This document shows, piece by piece, positions 1 to 4,426 of a stretch of DNA of 5,534 bases. The notes under the pieces were generated by a model that saw only the letters and a program-made list of their open reading frames with translations, ran no database searches and had not been told where the DNA came from. How positions within the stretch are numbered: position 1 is the first letter of the stretch; every line of letters starts with the position of its first letter. The stretch covers positions 1 through 5,534 of the forward strand of contig VBDM01000077.1 of the NCBI GenBank assembly GCA_005881355.1, in the 5' to 3' direction. A program made the position numbers and the translations under genes. The stretch comes from Betaproteobacteria bacterium (GTDB lineage Bacteria > Pseudomonadota > Gammaproteobacteria > Burkholderiales > SG8-39).

Positions 1-767
1 TGCTCTACGACGCGACGATCGACGGCCAGCAGCGCAAGATCGTCGGCCATTTCGCGCGCAACGGCTTTTATTACACGCTCGATCGCGCCACCGGCAAATT
101 CATCAAGGCCGACCAGTACGTGAACGATCTCAACTGGACCAAGGGAATCAATCCCAAGACCGGCAGGCCGCTCGATTACGATCCGAAGCTCGACGTGCAG
201 ATCTACAATCCCGCGGCGCGGGCGCTGCGCGGCGACGGCAAGAAGCGCGCCTGCCCGACCTGGCACGGCGGCGTCGCGCATCAGCCGACGGCCTACCATC
301 CCGTGAAGAAGATCGCCTACGGCGTCGGCATCGAAGGCTGCTTCACGCAGAACGGGGCGGCCGTCGTGTTCAAATCCAAGGACGGCGACGTCGACGTGAA
401 GGCTAGCGAGAAGCGGGAGTATTCAAGCGACCTTTATTACGGCTCGGTCACCGCTTTCGACACCACCCGCCACAAGGTTCTCGCGAAGGCCGTCACCGAT
501 ATCGAGATCCGCTCGGGCGCGATCGTCACGGCCGGGGGCCTGGTGTTCACCGCACTGCAGGACGGCTGGGTGATCGCCTATCACGACGAGACGCTCGAGG
601 AGCTCTGGCGCTTCAACCTCGGCACGCCGCTCAAGGGCGCGCCGGTCACCTACGCGATCGGTTCGAAGCAATATCTCGCCGTGCAGTCGGGCGGGCGTCA
701 CCTGCACCCGGTGAAGTTCGACAAGCTGGAGAACTCCAGCTACCTGTTCGTCTTCGCGCTGAACTGA
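1..767 (+). CDS. PQQ-dependent alcohol dehydrogenase, C-terminal part (5' end outside window)
   Basis: The reading frame is open from base 3 to the TGA at 765-767, giving 254 visible residues; the start lies off the left edge. Family hallmarks are the RNGFYYTLDRATGKF segment near the visible N-terminus, the CPTWHGG...QPTAYHP stretch, and the late propeller blade TAGGLVF..LQDGWVIAYH..TLEELWRF..GTPLKGAPVTY followed by KQYLAVQSGG. These are typical of the eight-bladed quinoproteins that oxidise alcohols in the periplasm and pass electrons to a cytochrome c. The protein stops at LFVFALN, so it has no fused C-terminal haem domain and needs a separate cytochrome, which the convergent gene at 771-1280 can supply. 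One oddity is a His (279-281) where I would expect the Trp of the usual GGxNWxP motif. The PQQ and metal-binding residues are upstream, so calcium versus lanthanide type and substrate cannot be judged. Family call is secure; the exact subfamily is open. Confidence 0.9.
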   Translation, partial: LYDATIDGQQRKIVGHFARNGFYYTLDRATGKFIKADQYVNDLNWTKGINPKTGRPLDYDPKLDVQIYNPAARALRGDGKKRACPTWHGGVAHQPTAYHPVKKIAYGVGIEGCFTQNGAAVVFKSKDGDVDVKASEKREYSSDLYYGSVTAFDTTRHKVLAKAVTDIEIRSGAIVTAGGLVFTALQDGWVIAYHDETLEELWRFNLGTPLKGAPVTYAIGSKQYLAVQSGGRHLHPVKFDKLENSSYLFVFALN

Positions 768-770
768 GCT

Positions 771-1280
771 TTATTTCGGGAACTCGCCGCAGACCTCGGC
801 CTCCGAGCCCCAGTATTCGACGCATCTCGCGCGATTCATCGGGCCCTTGCCGACGATCTTCGCAAACAGGAAGTCGGCGAGCAGCTCGATCTCGCGCGGC
901 TGCAGCGTGGCCGGCGGGTCGGGGAGGCTCAGCTCGCGCGACTTGAGATCGGCCTGCTTCATGCCGTAGCAGCGAGCGTCGCTGTAGGCGAATTTGTCGA
1001 ACGCCGGCATGCTTCTCCCGGGGCGCCCGCACTTCACGGCCGCGATCACATCGCCGCGGTCGAGCTTGGTCTCGCGCAGATTCGCGCCGTCCGGCATCTG
1101 GCTGTCCATCTTGCGGCCGTCGCCCGCCCAGCCGTGACACGCTTGGCAGTTTCCTTTTTGCAGAAAGAGTCTCATACCTTCGGCAACGTCGGCCGCGTCG
1201 GGGGCCTGCGCGTGCACCGCCGAGGCGGCCAGCCCGGCAACGAGCATGACCGTCGCGGCTGACCGTGAAAGCAGTCTCAC
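771..1280 (-). CDS. Secreted c-type cytochrome, probable electron acceptor of the PQQ dehydrogenase
   Basis: The 169-residue product begins with a Sec signal peptide: a basic RLLSR n-region, a hydrophobic core to about residue 20, and a likely cleavage after AVHA (residue 24). One haem-binding CQACH motif is at residues 45-49, and Met91 in GRSMPAF is the probable sixth haem ligand, making a class I monohaem cytochrome in the periplasm. Four further cysteines (84, 104, 153, 164) could form disulfides; a tail with two cysteines is, from memory, common in cytochromes beside PQQ dehydrogenases. The start is GTG at 1278-1280, chosen because it supplies the charged n-region; the internal ATG at codon 12 would remove it. 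The gene follows the DoxX gene by 10 bases, so the two are co-transcribed, and its stop is 3 bases from that of the dehydrogenase. Its ribosome site is weak, suggesting translational coupling. The partner assignment is inferred from neighbourhood. Confidence 0.9.
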   Translation of the reverse strand: MRLLSRSAATVMLVAGLAASAVHAQAPDAADVAEGMRLFLQKGNCQACHGWAGDGRKMDSQMPDGANLRETKLDRGDVIAAVKCGRPGRSMPAFDKFAYSDARCYGMKQADLKSRELSLPDPPATLQPREIELLADFLFAKIVGKGPMNRARCVEYWGSEAEVCGEFPK

Positions 1281-1290
1281 AGCGCCTGGG

Positions 1291-1743
1291 TCAGAGCTGC
1301 TTGCCGATCTTGCGGTCGAGCGACCAGGGGCCGCCGCCGCGCAGCGCGATGGCGAACATGATGAGGCCCCACATCAGCGGGTACTCGTAGCCGCCGCTGC
1401 CCCAGCCGAACTTCGGCAGATGGTGATAGACGATCACCGCCATCTCGATCGTGATGGCCGCCGCGAAAAAGCGAGTGAAGAGCCCGAGCGCGACGCACAG
1501 CCCGCCCACGGTCTCGAGGATGATGAGGACGACCGCAAGCGGCTCCGCGGGCGCGATGCCGCGCTTGACGAGCGCGAACGAGGCGGTCGCCGACACGCCC
1601 GCCATCAGCTTGGGAATGCCGTGCGGCAAGATCATCAGGCCGACGGTGAGGCGGATCAGCGGCCAGGCGAGCGGCTCGACAAAATCGTAGAAGGGCTTGA
1701 GTCGCGGGAACAGAAGCTCCGGTTCGCTGATGCCGTTGCTCAT
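1291..1743 (-). CDS. DoxX-family integral membrane protein (first copy)
   Basis: This is a 150-residue polytopic membrane protein with about four hydrophobic segments near residues 25-45, 67-88, 91-107 and 122-135. The RLTVGLMILPHGIPKLMAG segment, the ETVGGLCVALGLFTR turn and the terminal GGGPWSLDRKIGK are characteristic of DoxX/YqjF-type proteins, which are linked to quinone-dependent redox reactions and oxidative-stress complexes but often have no proven reaction. The start at 1741-1743 is supported by a strong Shine-Dalgarno (AGGGGAGGAG, 1751-1760, 7 bases away); the open frame continues upstream to 1974 but has no comparable site. It is the first gene of a two-gene unit with the cytochrome c and may connect that carrier to the membrane quinone pool (inference). 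It differs clearly from the second DoxX gene at 2881-3279. Confidence 0.88.
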   Translation of the reverse strand: MSNGISEPELLFPRLKPFYDFVEPLAWPLIRLTVGLMILPHGIPKLMAGVSATASFALVKRGIAPAEPLAVVLIILETVGGLCVALGLFTRFFAAAITIEMAVIVYHHLPKFGWGSGGYEYPLMWGLIMFAIALRGGGPWSLDRKIGKQL

Positions 1744-1776
1744 GGCTTTGCTCCTCCCCTGTTGAATTTCCGCAGG

Positions 1777-1785
1777 ACTATAACA
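1777..1785 (-). promoter_or_regulatory. Extended -10 promoter of the doxX-cytochrome c unit
   Basis: On the minus strand the bases read TGTTATAGT, which is TGn followed by a -10 hexamer with one mismatch to TATAAT. No convincing -35 lies at the usual distance, as expected for an extended -10 promoter. Transcription would begin near 1770, giving a leader of about 27 bases that holds the strong ribosome site at 1751-1760. This is motif matching only. Confidence 0.5.
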
Positions 1786-1830
1786 AAAAGGGCGCGGCCG
1801 GGGCGCGAGACGCCGAAGCACGGGTTTCCC

Positions 1831-1858
1831 TTGTAATGGCCGGGGGAAGGTCCATACT
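1831..1858 (+). promoter_or_regulatory. Possible sigma-70 promoter of the cold-shock gene
   Basis: TTGTAA (1831-1836) and CATACT (1853-1858) each match four of six consensus bases and are 16 bases apart. If used, transcription would start near 1865, about 120 bases before the cold-shock start codon. It is back to back with the minus-strand promoter at 1777-1785. The match is modest and other start sites are possible. Confidence 0.35.
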
Positions 1859-1864
1859 GGGCGG

Positions 1865-1985
1865 GCGAACCGCTTTGGGTCTAGGCTGCATTTCCCCTTT
1901 CCAAGCACCTTCCGGGGCCTTCTCCCACGGAAATTTGATGCCGCGCGCGGCCGCGCTACGGCAGGCCGGCGCAAGGAGAACGCTC
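1865..1985 (+). promoter_or_regulatory. Probable long 5' leader of the cold-shock mRNA
   Basis: No other gene is supported between the candidate promoter and the start at 1986. The leader is rich in pyrimidine runs between 1891 and 1926, and TTCTCC (1920-1925) is exactly complementary to GGAGAA (1975-1980), which covers the ribosome binding site AAGGAG (1973-1978). A GC palindrome (1945-1956) lies between them and could nucleate folding. Long, structured leaders are known for cspA-type messages, where temperature alters access to the ribosome site; that this one behaves so is inference. Confidence 0.3.
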
Positions 1986-2192
1986 ATGCCCACCGGTATC
2001 GTCAGATCTTTCAACGTCAAGCACGGGTACGGCTTCATACGCCCCGACGACGGCTCCAAGGACCTCTTCGTGCACAGCGGCACCGTGAAACGGGCCGGGC
2101 TCAAGCCGCTGTGCGAGAACCAGAGGCTTTCCTACGACGTGCGCAGCGAGCTGGACGGAAGGCGGTCGGCCGTCGATTTGAAGGCCGTGTGA
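1986..2192 (+). CDS. CspA-family cold-shock protein, divergent
   Basis: The product is a 68-residue single cold-shock domain, the normal length for the family, expected to bind single-stranded RNA or DNA in the cytoplasm and melt structure in mRNA. RNP1 is present as HGYGFI (residues 13-18) and RNP2 as LFVH (27-30), with the conserved PDDGSKD between them. Compared with E. coli CspA, three binding-surface aromatics are replaced: the Trp of KWFN is Ser8, the Phe after FVH is Ser31, and the Tyr near position 42 is Leu39; Phe18 of CspA is a conservative Tyr15. The start is fixed by AAGGAG at 1973-1978, 7 bases upstream; the frame is open back to 1836 but that extension lacks a ribosome site and looks unlike protein. 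It is convergent with the chimera at 2216-2626, 23 bases away. Nucleic-acid binding may be weakened or re-targeted. Confidence 0.88.
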   Translation: MPTGIVRSFNVKHGYGFIRPDDGSKDLFVHSGTVKRAGLKPLCENQRLSYDVRSELDGRRSAVDLKAV

Positions 2193-2197
2193 CGGCC
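2183..2197. terminator. Short hairpin between convergent genes, possible weak terminator
   Basis: GGCCGT (2183-2188) and ACGGCC (2192-2197) form a perfect 6-bp stem with a 3-base loop that spans the stop codon of the cold-shock gene. It lies downstream of both convergent genes. There is no T run on the + strand side and only a short TT on the minus side, so intrinsic termination would be weak. Confidence 0.25.
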
Positions 2198-2215
2198 AGG
2201 GAAGCGCTCGTCGAG

Positions 2216-2626
2216 TCAATCGGCCAGCCGCGCCCGGCGTCGCTGCAGGAAGCGGCGCACCGCCGGATCGGATTCCAGGCCGATGGCCCGCTCGTAGGCT
2301 TGGTCGGCGGCATCGGCTTCGTCTGTTCGCGCCAGCAGCTCGGCGCGCGCCGCCCAATACGGTTGATAGTCGGCGAGCCGTGCGTCCTCCGAAAGGGCGT
2401 CGAGCGCCCCAAGGCCCGCGGCGGGCCCGCCGGTTTCGGCGAGCGCGACGGCGCGGTTGATCGCCACTACGGGTGAGTCGGTGATCGCCGAGAGCGTGTC
2501 GTAGATCTGCGCTATCGCCGCCCAATCGGTGTACGCATTGTAGGCGGCCATTCCCTGCTGCTGCAGCGCTGGCGTCAGGGTAGGCCAGGCGGCTTCGTTC
2601 ACATACACCAGCAACATGCACTTCAT
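2216..2626 (-). CDS. Chimera: YCII/DGPF N-terminus fused to the C-terminal domain of an ECF42-type sigma factor (probable deletion remnant)
   Basis: The 136-residue frame starts at 2624-2626 with AAGGAG (2632-2637) 5 bases upstream; a GATAAT -10-like box on this strand lies at 2655-2660. Residues 1-33, beginning MKCMLLVYVNEAAW and ending AAYNAYT, read as the first strand and helix of a YCII-related (DGPF) protein. Residues 34-133, from DWAAIAQIYDTL through SPVVAINRAVALAE, GLGALDAL, AARAELLAR and AYERAIGLESD to RRFLQRR, read as the C-terminal helical-repeat domain of ECF42-type sigma factors. The -10 and -35 binding regions of the sigma factor (regions 2 and 4) are absent, as is the rest of the YCII domain, so it cannot work as a sigma factor. 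In many genomes a DGPF gene directly precedes its ECF42 gene, so one in-frame deletion explains the fusion. The frame and ribosome site are intact, so a short protein may still be made. Domain identities are from recognised motifs, not a search. Confidence 0.72.
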   Translation of the reverse strand: MKCMLLVYVNEAAWPTLTPALQQQGMAAYNAYTDWAAIAQIYDTLSAITDSPVVAINRAVALAETGGPAAGLGALDALSEDARLADYQPYWAARAELLARTDEADAADQAYERAIGLESDPAVRRFLQRRRARLAD

Positions 2627-2762
2627 CGGCTCTCCTTCGTCGGTTGTGGCGGGGATTATCCTCCGCCGAGACAATGACGCTCGAACCGGGCCGAATTCGA
2701 CAGCGTGCCGAGAGGAATTTCAGGACGGACGTTTTGGAAGGTCCGATGCAGCGGAATTCGAG

Positions 2763-2792
2763 TTGTGCGGGCTTGAATGCCGTGGTCATAAT
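2763..2792 (+). promoter_or_regulatory. Possible promoter of the second doxX gene
   Basis: CATAAT (2787-2792) matches five of six -10 bases; TTGTGC (2763-2768), 18 bases upstream, is a weak -35. Transcription would start near 2799, placing the palindrome at 2817-2830 just downstream, where a bound repressor could block it. The whole 254-base gap (2627-2880) between the divergent genes is less GC-rich than its surroundings and holds no gene I can support. Confidence 0.35.
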
Positions 2793-2816
2793 TCTTCACT
2801 TTCGGAGCGCGATTTA

Positions 2817-2830
2817 CAAATGTATATTTG
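2817..2830. promoter_or_regulatory. AT-rich palindrome, candidate operator upstream of doxX
   Basis: CAAATGTATATTTG has 5-bp perfect arms (CAAAT/ATTTG) around a 4-base centre. It is flanked by two direct copies of GCGATT (2809-2814 and 2830-2835) whose starts are 21 bases apart, about two helix turns. Such a strongly AT-rich, symmetric site in a GC-rich region suggests a binding site for a dimeric regulator. DoxX genes are often under redox-sensing regulators, but no regulator gene is present here and the family cannot be named. Confidence 0.35.
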
Positions 2831-2880
2831 CGATTCGAGCGTTCCGGATGAGCGGACGCGCCACCTACGGAGGCAAGACA

Positions 2881-3279
2881 ATGAACGAGTTGATCGCCAA
2901 GTTCGCACCTGTGACGGGGCGGTTCCTGATCGCCCTGATCTTCCTGTTGTCGGGGATCGGCAAGATCGGCGGCTTCGCCCAGACCGCCGGGTTCATGGCG
3001 GGCAAAGGCTTGCCTATGGTCGAGGTGCTGCTGGTTCTCTCCATCATCATCGAGATCGGCGCCGCGCTGATGCTGATCGTCGGCTGGCAGGCGCGGCTCG
3101 GGGCCGCGGCGCTTTTTCTGTGGATGATCCCGGTGACGCTCGTCTTTCACAACTTCTGGGCCGCTCCGGCAGCCCAGCAGCAGATCGAGATGGGGATGTT
3201 CATGAAGAACATCGCCATGATGGGCGGGCTGCTCTACATCATGGCCTACGGGTCGGGGCGGTTCAGCGTAAAGACTTGA
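2881..3279 (+). CDS. DoxX-family integral membrane protein (second copy)
   Basis: The 132-residue product has four hydrophobic segments at about residues 11-29, 46-69, 73-90 and 110-124. The motifs RFLIALIFLLSGIGKIGGF, TAGFMAGKGLP and EIGAALMLIVGWQARLGAA are standard for DoxX/YphA-type proteins of the cytoplasmic membrane. The reaction is unknown for most members; some take part in quinone-linked or thiol redox systems. The ATG at 2881 is supported by GGAGG at 2869-2873, 7 bases upstream; the frame is open further upstream but only with poor starts. It has its own upstream region, is divergent from the YCII-sigma chimera, and ends 12 bases from the convergent small membrane protein. Its short loop spacing and motifs differ from the DoxX at 1291-1743, so it is not a recent duplicate. 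Confidence 0.9.
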   Translation: MNELIAKFAPVTGRFLIALIFLLSGIGKIGGFAQTAGFMAGKGLPMVEVLLVLSIIIEIGAALMLIVGWQARLGAAALFLWMIPVTLVFHNFWAAPAAQQQIEMGMFMKNIAMMGGLLYIMAYGSGRFSVKT

Positions 3280-3291
3280 GCGGGCACCGGG

Positions 3292-3483
3292 TCATACCAT
3301 CCCCCGGCCCATCCAGTTCCAGTGGAGCACGCCTCCGAGTACCATCGACGCCGCGGCCGCGAGGACGGACAGGATGATGATCGCGGGGATGGCGGCGATC
3401 GCCCACTTGACGAGCAGTATCACCATGGACACGAACGGAATCTTGACATCGACGACCACGACTTCTCTTCTTTCATCGCTCAT
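3292..3483 (-). CDS. Small hydrophobic membrane protein of unknown function
   Basis: The frame encodes 63 residues. Residues 1-13 are polar and charged (MSDERREVVVVDV), residues 18-54 are almost wholly hydrophobic and could form one long or two short membrane helices around Lys26-Trp27 and Pro33, and the end is aromatic and basic (HWNWMGRGMV). The start at 3481-3483 follows AAAAGG (minus strand, 3490-3495) with 6 bases of spacing. The open frame continues far upstream, but that part is antisense to the well-supported gene at 3523 and is discounted. It faces the DoxX gene tail to tail and is divergent from the DHPD-like gene with 39 bases between starts. I do not recognise a family. A real gene is likely, from the transmembrane pattern and ribosome site, but not certain. 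Confidence 0.65.
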   Translation of the reverse strand: MSDERREVVVVDVKIPFVSMVILLVKWAIAAIPAIIILSVLAAAASMVLGGVLHWNWMGRGMV

Positions 3484-3522
3484 TGGAGGCCTTTTGCGGA
3501 CAAATAAGCAGGGTACACCGCT

Positions 3523-4410
3523 ATGAACGAACCCGTCACGGTGCGCACGCTCCTGGGAGACTATCCGGTCACGCAACCTCTGAAGAGGGGCGAGGTGAAA
3601 TCGCCTTCGGTCAGCCTGGATTTCGCCGACGTCAAGACCGTGAGCACAGCGTTCAAGCGCGTGGTGCGGGACCTGGAGTTCGATTGCGCGGAGCTCGCGA
3701 TCGTCACCTTTCTCATGGCGAAGGCGCATGGCAAGCCGCTCGTGCTCCTGCCCGCCGTGGTCCTCGCGCGCTTCCAGCATTCCCACATCGTCTACAACGC
3801 GGAGCGCGGGCTGCTCGCGCCCGCCGACCTCGCCGGCCGGCGCGTGGGCACGCGCTCCTACACGGTAACCACCTCGACGTGGCTGCGCGGCATCCTCGCC
3901 AACGACTACGGCGTGAACCTCGAGCGCGTGAAGTGGGTGACCTTCGAGGAAGCCCACGTCGCCGAGTTCACGGATCCGCCGTGGGTGGAGCGCGCGCCCG
4001 AAGGAAAGGAGCTGGTCGCGATGCTCCTTGCCGGAGAGATCGACGCGGCGATCCTCCCCGCCGTGCCGACCGACCCGAGGCTGAAGCCGCTCATCCACAA
4101 TCCGGCGATGGCGGCCGAGACCTGGAGCAGGAAATACCGCGCGCTGCAGATCAACCACATGGTGGTGGTGAAGGAATCCCTGTCGAAATCGCATCCGGAC
4201 GCGGTGCGCGAGATCTACCGGCTCCTCGCCCAGAGCAAGAAGGCGGCGAAGCTGCCGAGGGAAGGGGAGCTCGACACCAATCCGTTCGGCTTGGAGGCGA
4301 ACCGGCGCAACCTCGAGGTCGCCATCGACTACGTTCATCAGCAGCGCATGATCCCGCGGCGCTTCAAGGTGGACGAGCTGTTCGACGACGTGACGCGCAA
4401 ACTGGGTTAA
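3523..4410 (+). CDS. 4,5-dihydroxyphthalate decarboxylase-like protein (periplasmic-binding fold, cytosolic)
   Basis: The 295-residue product has the type 2 periplasmic-binding-protein fold seen in 4,5-dihydroxyphthalate decarboxylase and its relatives. Recognisable blocks are FDCAELAIVTFLMAKAHGKP (54-72), LARFQHSHIVYN (81-92), DLAGRRVGTRSYTVTTSTW (102-120), EAHVAEF (143-149) and MLLAGEIDAAILP (167-179). No signal peptide or lipobox is present, so it should be a cytosolic enzyme and not a transporter binding protein, though databases often label such proteins as ABC substrate-binding. It is a little shorter than classical decarboxylases. The ATG at 3523 has only a weak GCAGGG site upstream. 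It is 16 bases before ligJ on the same strand, so both are one operon. The context suggests decarboxylation of an aromatic or ring-cleavage acid feeding the protocatechuate 4,5-cleavage route; the actual substrate is unknown. Family 0.85, exact reaction much less sure. Confidence 0.83.
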   Translation: MNEPVTVRTLLGDYPVTQPLKRGEVKSPSVSLDFADVKTVSTAFKRVVRDLEFDCAELAIVTFLMAKAHGKPLVLLPAVVLARFQHSHIVYNAERGLLAPADLAGRRVGTRSYTVTTSTWLRGILANDYGVNLERVKWVTFEEAHVAEFTDPPWVERAPEGKELVAMLLAGEIDAAILPAVPTDPRLKPLIHNPAMAAETWSRKYRALQINHMVVVKESLSKSHPDAVREIYRLLAQSKKAAKLPREGELDTNPFGLEANRRNLEVAIDYVHQQRMIPRRFKVDELFDDVTRKLG

Positions 4411-4426
4411 CTGAAAAAGACGAAAA

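Noticed and set aside
1246..1836. A 196-codon + strand open frame across the first doxX gene.
   Set aside because: It is antisense to DoxX, has no ribosome site and a charged shadow-type composition.
1945..1956. Perfect 12-base palindrome GCGCGGCCGCGC as a protein-binding site.
   Set aside because: Such GC palindromes arise readily at this base composition; kept only as possible structure in the cold-shock leader.
1836..1985. In-frame 50-codon N-terminal extension of the cold-shock protein.
   Set aside because: There is no ribosome site at 1836, while AAGGAG is correctly placed before 1986, and the domain is already complete at 68 residues.
2644..2880. Upstream extension of the second DoxX open frame to 2644.
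   Set aside because: The extension shows no family similarity, includes the candidate promoter and palindrome, and the ATG at 2881 has a strong ribosome site.
3287..3307. CCGGG/CCCGG inverted repeat at the convergent ends of doxX and the small membrane gene as a terminator.
   Set aside because: Only a 5-bp stem with an 11-base loop that overlaps coding sequence and no T run on either strand.
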